From positions 1 to 64,000 of the forward strand of contig QJNS01000249.1 of the NCBI GenBank assembly GCA_004154925.1: a stretch of DNA of 64,000 bases, in the 5' to 3' direction. Every line of letters begins with the position of its first letter. Positions within the stretch are counted from its first letter, which is position 1. Source of the DNA: Monosporascus cannonballus (lineage: Eukaryota; Ascomycota; Sordariomycetes; Xylariales). Under the pieces are notes generated by a model. That model saw nothing but the letters and a program-made list of their open reading frames with translations. It searched no databases and was not told where the DNA came from. Shown piece by piece: positions 58,219-64,000 of this stretch. A program made the translations under genes and the position numbers.

Positions 58219-58788
58219 ATGCCTTCTGTTCGCCAATTCGTTACACGGAGTAGTGTTCTTCTCAGCCGCCGCGATTTCGACGCCGATGACTCCGACAAGG
58301 TTATGGACCTTATGCTTGCCTTCTTTGGCATCGCCTTCTTCTGCCTGATGCTCGTTGCCATGCTTGTGGTGCTACGCCGAATGCGGCGCCAACAGATGAG
58401 GCTCGACGAGATGCTACCACAGTACAACGATATAAAACATTGCGAGGGCCGCAACACCAACCGTCTTACCATTCAAACCCCGGACGGCCGATCAAGTATT
58501 CTCGTCGTCAATGGCCGCCCTATGCTGGCCGACCCAAACGAGCCGCCTCACTCCCCACACAACGTTCCCGAAATCCACATCACCTTCCCTGACGAGCAAG
58601 ACGAGCACGGTCGCCAGCAGAGTGGACGTGTCGTCGTCGTTCGGGTGGGCGATGCCACCTATGGTCTTGAGCCCGTTAAGGATGAGCAACTCCCCGCATA
58701 CGAGAAGGAAAGCAGTAATGGGTTCTACTCAATTGACATGGACAACATCGGCGGCCTAAAGGAAAAGGACCGGTCCCAGTTCTCATGA
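58219..58788 (+). CDS. Single-pass membrane protein with two LPxY motifs, 189 aa
   Basis: Single exon with a good coding composition. A short N-terminal segment is followed by one strong membrane span (about residues 30-52, LMLAFFGIAFFCLMLVAMLV) and then a basic stop-transfer sequence (LRRMRRQQMR), placing the C-terminal 135 residues in the cytosol. The tail holds LPQY (66-69) and LPAY (158-161), which fit the L/PPxY consensus bound by Nedd4/Rsp5 WW domains, and a regular NRLTIQTPDGRSSILVVNGR segment. Yeast Rsp5 adaptors such as Rcr1, Ssh4 and Bsd2 share the layout of membrane span plus PY motifs. No family is recognised, so an adaptor role is a hypothesis. Confidence 0.8.
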   Translation: MPSVRQFVTRSSVLLSRRDFDADDSDKVMDLMLAFFGIAFFCLMLVAMLVVLRRMRRQQMRLDEMLPQYNDIKHCEGRNTNRLTIQTPDGRSSILVVNGRPMLADPNEPPHSPHNVPEIHITFPDEQDEHGRQQSGRVVVVRVGDATYGLEPVKDEQLPAYEKESSNGFYSIDMDNIGGLKEKDRSQFS

Positions 58789-60389
58789 CCGACGTTTATC
58801 GCTATTTGTCCAGGTGCGGTCATGCATAACGACGGGTTGCCCAGCCGCGGCTGGTAATATGCCCCGTAATTGAAAGAGGAGCCCTACAAACAACGGTTTA
58901 ACCGGCATGAATAACGGATTATTTTACACCAGCGGATGCTTTAACGTAATATTCTAATCCTCTCCGGCACAAGAGGCAGAGGCGTCAAAGACAATGTCTG
59001 CAGAAAGATTCAGCCAGTGAAGCTTCGTGCCAATTCGAACACAGCTTTTCGGCTCAGGACATTTTCGACCTCGTGCATAACACCACCCCCTCATGTTACC
59101 AGCCCCTAACATCGATATCCCAGCCAATTGGGAGGATAAAAGGGCAGAGTGAGTCATTTGACAAGGTATATATCTGGTGGACTATACATTCTGTATTATG
59201 TATATGTAGTTGATGCATATACCACTTGAACAAGATGCCTTCTAATGTTGCTTCGACTCCTTGTTAGGGTTTATGTAGCTGAACACCTCTACATAATACT
59301 GTCACCCGATCATCCCCCCTTGCAATGTGTCCTGGGAAAGAGCTGGTCCTCATCGCCGGTTCCAACCCTCCTTACTGTCTCTCTAACAACAATATGTGCG
59401 TATCTACCACCATCCTTACTTAGATAGAGTTCGGACAGTCTCGGACCCTCTGGAAGCAAGCAAACGGATTTATGAGCTCAGTAGAATCGAGTCCCTGCGC
59501 GCCGCTCACACACTACAATAGGATACGGCTCTTCTTCGCGTGGGAAACACGGGGGTTCGACAACCCACTATCCGTCCTGCTTCTTCTGCTCTATTCCCGA
59601 CGGGCCCAAACAGGCGATTTCGGCTTTCGGCAATTGTGCCTCCGGGAGAGGTTGGCGCTTCGCAACAGGGTTTTTTTGGGAATGGCTGTGCAAGGTGTAT
59701 GCATGTGTTAAGCGCCGTGCCGGGCGTCTATGTAAGGCACGTACCGAGTCGTGTGTCGTCACGAGACCTGGTGGGTGCGTGCTGCAGTAGCCCAAGCGCT
59801 TCACAGCCCGCCTTCGCTTATTCACACGTGCACACTCACTACGAATATAGGGGTAACTGCCGTACATGGTCATCTGCTGGCGGACTTTCTCTGCCTCCTC
59901 TTGGCCCTTCGAGTCGCCAACTGGAACTAGGTAACTACGTATCTGCTTAGCTAGCCTATGGATTCTTCTTGTCTGAGACCTGCGTCCGATCGCCATGCAA
60001 CCGACTATTCTAATGTAGAATGACTAGTCGCCTAGGTGACTCGGTGATCGCACCAAGGAGAATTTCCAGTCACCCATTTCGCCGGTCATCTTGGCGCGGT
60101 CGGCGAAATGTTATCGGTGATGTTTAGTCGAGGTCATGGCTGGGCATGACATGCTCGGGTGCATGCAGAGAGGGTGGCAGAACGTATCCTCGAAACTGCC
60201 GGGTCGCCTAATGGGGTGGCTAAGGTCATGATTTTGGGTTTCTCCTCTCCTCGCGTGGAAACAGCACCTTTATCGAGAGCCACGCGGCTCCCGCAATGCT
60301 GGCCCTGAAGGCTAGGTGGTAGATAGAGAGAGTGCTGTTTCTTTCGAAGGAGACATAAACGTCGACTACCGTATCTGGGCGACCCTCAT
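58789..60389. other. Intergenic, no gene seen
   Basis: No supportable gene. A 142-codon minus frame at 59568-59996 is basic and shows no motif. Confidence 0.4.
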
Positions 60390-60930
60390 TGTCTGTCTTA
60401 CCTGATGGGCAAGGCGTCTTCGACAGGAGGGCCCAATTTTACAATGACGCGACCGGCGAAAACCTCCTTGTCGAGTTCAGGAGATGCTGCATCAGCGTTA
60501 TTACAGTGACAAGAAAACTTAGCTGTTTTGCCCGCAGAATTCTCGCCAATCAGTCCGGTGACAAAGTTCATGTTAACTCCGCGTAAGCCCTTTTCCAGTA
60601 TAATTCCGTTATGTATTACGCCGTTTTGCAATTCGACCAGTTGAACTGGTTAGTTATGTCCAATGAGATGGAGGGCGGCATTTACGGCCATTACCAGATA
60701 GCCAGCGACGGGAAGTAAAACCTGGCTCTGGAACTGATGGCCTTGCAGCTACTTCACGTTGCTGAGTTTGAGAACGTTATGTTAACGGACTTCCCAGGTT
60801 TTCCCGTTCGAGTTTGGGCAGCCCAGCAGCTCGTGGGCAGGAACGTTACGCGTACGCCATGCCTTCGATTTCCAGGATCTGAGAATTGACAGAAGGTAAG
60901 GCTACCCTGCAAAGATTTGTATGGGAAAAC
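60390..60930 (-). pseudogene. RIP-damaged polyketide synthase dehydratase-domain fragment
   Basis: One minus-strand frame, ignoring stops, reads RNVPAHELLGCPNSNGKTWE, VR*HNVLKLSNVK*LQGHQF, LLPVAGYLVMAVNAALHLIG, HN*PVQLVELQN and GLRGVNMNFVTGLIGENSAG. This matches the N-terminal half of a reducing PKS dehydratase domain (HELLG..., LxGHxxxxxxxFPAAGYxxMA). The catalytic His of LxGHQ is still present. The three in-frame stops replace two Trp and one Gln codon and all need only C-to-T or G-to-A changes. Similarity fades below 60390, and no ketosynthase or acyltransferase is seen upstream on this strand. It is a truncated relic beside an AT-rich block. Confidence 0.75.
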
Positions 60931-61289
60931 GTTCAGGGGAGACTCAAGGTGTGTCACAGAAGATAGAATTAACTATATTCCTGCTATGGAAGCCCAACAA
61001 CAGCTGGGGAAATTCAGGGCTATATATATATGTGAAAAAATGGCTTATTAAGCTTTATCATTCCATTATTAGTGAGTATTTTCCATTATTAATCAAATGG
61101 AAAGCTTTGGAAGACTTTAGAAGACTTTTGTCAGATATAGAGAACATCAGTTGTGTTGTTGTATTCCGTTCAGTTGTACGTGCTATCGCACGCGTACAAC
61201 TTTAAGTAGTTTAGCCACGGAACATACATGAGCCGATCAGTATAGGACCTTTTCCGTATATAGAGAGCGCTCCGTACCCCCCAGCTAGC

Positions 61290-64000
61290 TAACATACCCC
61301 CTTAACGCCTTAAAGCATTTACGGCATTAATCGTTACATTTTATTATTTCCTAAAGCTGTAATTATCCATTTTACCCTTTTTCCAGCGATTAAATCTTTT
61401 TGATTAACAAATTCCTTATTTGAAATAACTCTTAAAGCTTTTTTCCGTTAATCTAAAGTTTTTATAATATCTATTAATTTTAGTTACTTTTTAAAACGCC
61501 TAAAGGCTTTTCGTAATAAGGCTTTAATTAGTTCATTAGCTAGCATATTTCCTATAAACGTATAATCTATTTTAATTAAGTTTTTTTTTTCATTTTTTTG
61601 CAATTAATAATTATATATATTTACGTGTCGTAATTTTATTTCTAGGAAAATAACGTTAATATTAATTAACTGTATAATATATTTTATATTATATTATATA
61701 TCTAATAATGCCATATTTAAGCCGATTTTTAATTTTTCGATTAATCGAAAATTAAATAAGGGTTTTTTTATAATTTAGACAACAAATAATTATTTTGTTT
61801 CGGTTATAAAACTAATTATTATATTTTGCTTTTTTGCTCGTAATTTTATTATTTCGCCGATTAATTTTATAATGTAAATTTGGGAATTTTTTCGATTAAT
61901 CGTATTATTTGCGAAAAAAATATTATTCCAAATATTTATCGAATTTTTATTTCCGAATTATAATGATAATATTTTAATACCGAATAAATATAATATAATT
62001 CGATTAATAACTTTATAATATACGTTATTAAGGGTTAGGTTAAATCGGGTAAATCGAAATACTACAAAAGATATATCTGGTCGCGTATTAATTATAACGT
62101 ATAAAATAAAACCGATTTTTTAATATTTGTTAACTAAGCCTAAATAGGCCAAATCAAAATTCGGCAATAACTTAACGTTTATTATAAACGTCTTTAAACA
62201 GCTATTAAAATTTTTGGAAAAAATCCATTTAATTTATTTATTTATAAAATCGGATTAAAATAATTAAAATTTTTATTAAACTTATATATAATTCTTTCGA
62301 TCCCGAAAAACCATTATAAATTTTTATTTTTTATAAAAATACATTGTTCCAGGATTTATTAAATTAATTTAGTAATAAAATCTTAATCTTTTTTATTATA
62401 CGTAGTAATAATATCATTTATAAAAAGAAATCTCTTAATAAATAAAATAACAAAATTCGTAAAAAACAAAACTTAATCTCAAATCCTTTAATATATTGGT
62501 AAGTTCTTTTTACTAAAATAAAAATAATTTCTTTAATCTATATAATATTTTTTTCCGTTATAGATATTTTAGGGATATCTTTATATATATCTTATAAGAT
62601 AATATCGCATTAACGAAAATATTTATAATGTTATATTACTTAAGTTTTAAATCAAATTTAACGATAATAATAATTAAGGTTCAAAATAACTTTTTAACGA
62701 ATATAAATATATATATATCGCTATAAACGTACTTTAATTATTAATCGTTTCGTACGATAAAATAAGCCTTATATTTTCATAATTAACCGGACTTATTAAA
62801 CTTATAAATATATATTTATATATATTTTAAAACCTATTTTCTTTTAATAAAAAATTAATTAATAATTTCCTAAAATTACATCTTCTTATAACTTTATAAA
62901 AAAACCTTTTCTGTTTTACAAACTTTTTCTTCTAATAAATATATATTTAATTTTTTATGGCCCTACAGCGGTAATAATAAATTACGCTTATGTATTCGGT
63001 TTTACAATCTAAGTATTTTTTATACGTTTTAATATTAAAGCTTTTCCGATTAAAATAACGCGTATTTCGGGTATTTATTTTTCTTAAATTTTCGTAGTTT
63101 ATCGACCGGTTACCGTTTGTACTTATAAAAAAGACTAAACGTTCTATATTAAATACGGCTTTTTATACCTTATATTCGTTTCGAATAATACTATTTCGGT
63201 ACGAAATATACGAAAAACTTACGTTTACGACCCGTAAAATACTTTCGTTTTTTTATTGTTATTTTAAGTTAAACAATATAATAAAAACCTAAAATTACCT
63301 TTATTTTTTCCGCTAACGTAATAATTATAATAATTATTAAGACAAACGTTAACGGTAGTAGTAGTTCAGGAAACAGATATAATTCGAATATAACGATCGT
63401 ATAAAAATAATTAATTTTTTACGAATACACTTATTTTTCCTAATCTCGTATATTTCTTATGTTAATACCTTTTTAAAGTTATTTCTTTTATTTAACCGGT
63501 AGTGAAATTATTCCGTTTAAGCTTTCGTTTTCCTTTTATAAATGCAAAAAATAGCTATTAATTTAATTATATATTTTTATTTATCCAAATAACTTTTATA
63601 ATTCGTTTTTTATTAAATACAAAAAATTATCCGTTAAATATTTATTATTATTTAAAAAATATTGTTTTTGTTAAATTATATATTTTGAATAATAATAAAT
63701 TTATTAATTAAAATTTTTTAAATTTCGTAAATATTTCTAAATCCGTAATTAACGAAATAACTTATTTAAACTTTAGCATTTAACTATTAAGATCTTTATT
63801 TTTTTATAACGATAACTGTTATAACGTAAACCATATAGTTATATATTCGCAAATAAACTTATTATGGTTTTTAATCAAGCATTACTACGTTATTTTTACA
63901 CGCTAGATAAACATAAAAACATTATATGGGTTTTGCCAAAAAAATATATATATTTAAAAATATAATTATATAGATATATTGCCGCTTTAAAGATATATAC
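61290..64000 (-). mobile_element. AT-rich RIP block with a Ty1/copia retrotransposon relic, runs off the window
   Basis: Sequence changes sharply near 61290 to very AT-rich DNA dense in TA dinucleotides and stops, continuing to the window end. On the minus strand at 62115-61958 a surviving frame reads GFILYVIINTRPDISFVVFR followed by FTRFNLTLNN and KVINRIILYLFGIK. This matches the copia reverse-transcriptase C-terminal block (NTRPDI...RLSRF...A.KRI.RYLKG) with only conservative or RIP-like changes. No terminal repeats are visible in the window. Other element types may be nested within it. Confidence 0.82.

Overview
This window is nuclear DNA from a filamentous ascomycete (Pezizomycotina), most likely a Sordariomycete. 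The evidence is short GT-AG introns of about 50-110 nt (one 175 nt) with CTAAC-like branch points, a dispersed Neurospora-type 5S rRNA gene, typical fungal housekeeping genes, and AT-rich blocks of decayed transposons that look like products of repeat-induced point mutation (RIP). I could not run searches, so family calls come from motifs read by eye. Exon models were checked by requiring splice signals and reading frame to agree.

Layout. 0-3.2 kb: a 5S rRNA gene cut by the window edge, a 111-base T run, and two unrecognised proteins, one probably frameshifted. 5.9-22.2 kb: an accessory catabolic block with four apparently intact genes (a secreted bicovalent-FAD oxidoreductase, a short-chain dehydrogenase, a GH18 chitinase and a CE4 deacetylase-family hydrolase). 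These alternate with four decayed genes (a C2H2 transcription factor, an amidase, a zinc alcohol dehydrogenase and an amino-acid transporter). 24-29 kb: mdm10 and a ZIP metal transporter. 30-37.5 kb: an ankyrin-deaminase fusion gene, ribosomal protein eS19 with a 14-nt micro-exon, and a LaeA-like methyltransferase. 38.2-39.7 kb: a 1500-bp AT-rich DNA transposon with 27-bp perfect terminal inverted repeats and a 6-bp target duplication, followed by a diverged copy of the 3' end of the 5.9-kb oxidoreductase gene. 40.9-51.5 kb: housekeeping genes COG1, a peroxisomal-type enoyl-CoA isomerase, a mitochondrial PP2C phosphatase and a Pumilio/Puf3-class RNA-binding protein. 51.5-58.2 kb: about 6.7 kb with no gene I can support. 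58.2 kb: a single-pass membrane protein with two LPxY motifs. 60.4-64 kb: a RIP-damaged polyketide synthase dehydratase fragment running into a very AT-rich block that contains a Ty1/copia reverse-transcriptase relic.

How the genes relate. The housekeeping genes are independent of each other. The 8.6-22.2 kb block looks like a former nitrogen/carbon-utilisation cluster (regulator, importer, amidase, imidase or deacetylase, two dehydrogenases, chitinase) in which the regulator and importer are dead while some enzymes persist. The most unusual intact gene is the ankyrin-deaminase fusion at 30.1-32.3 kb.
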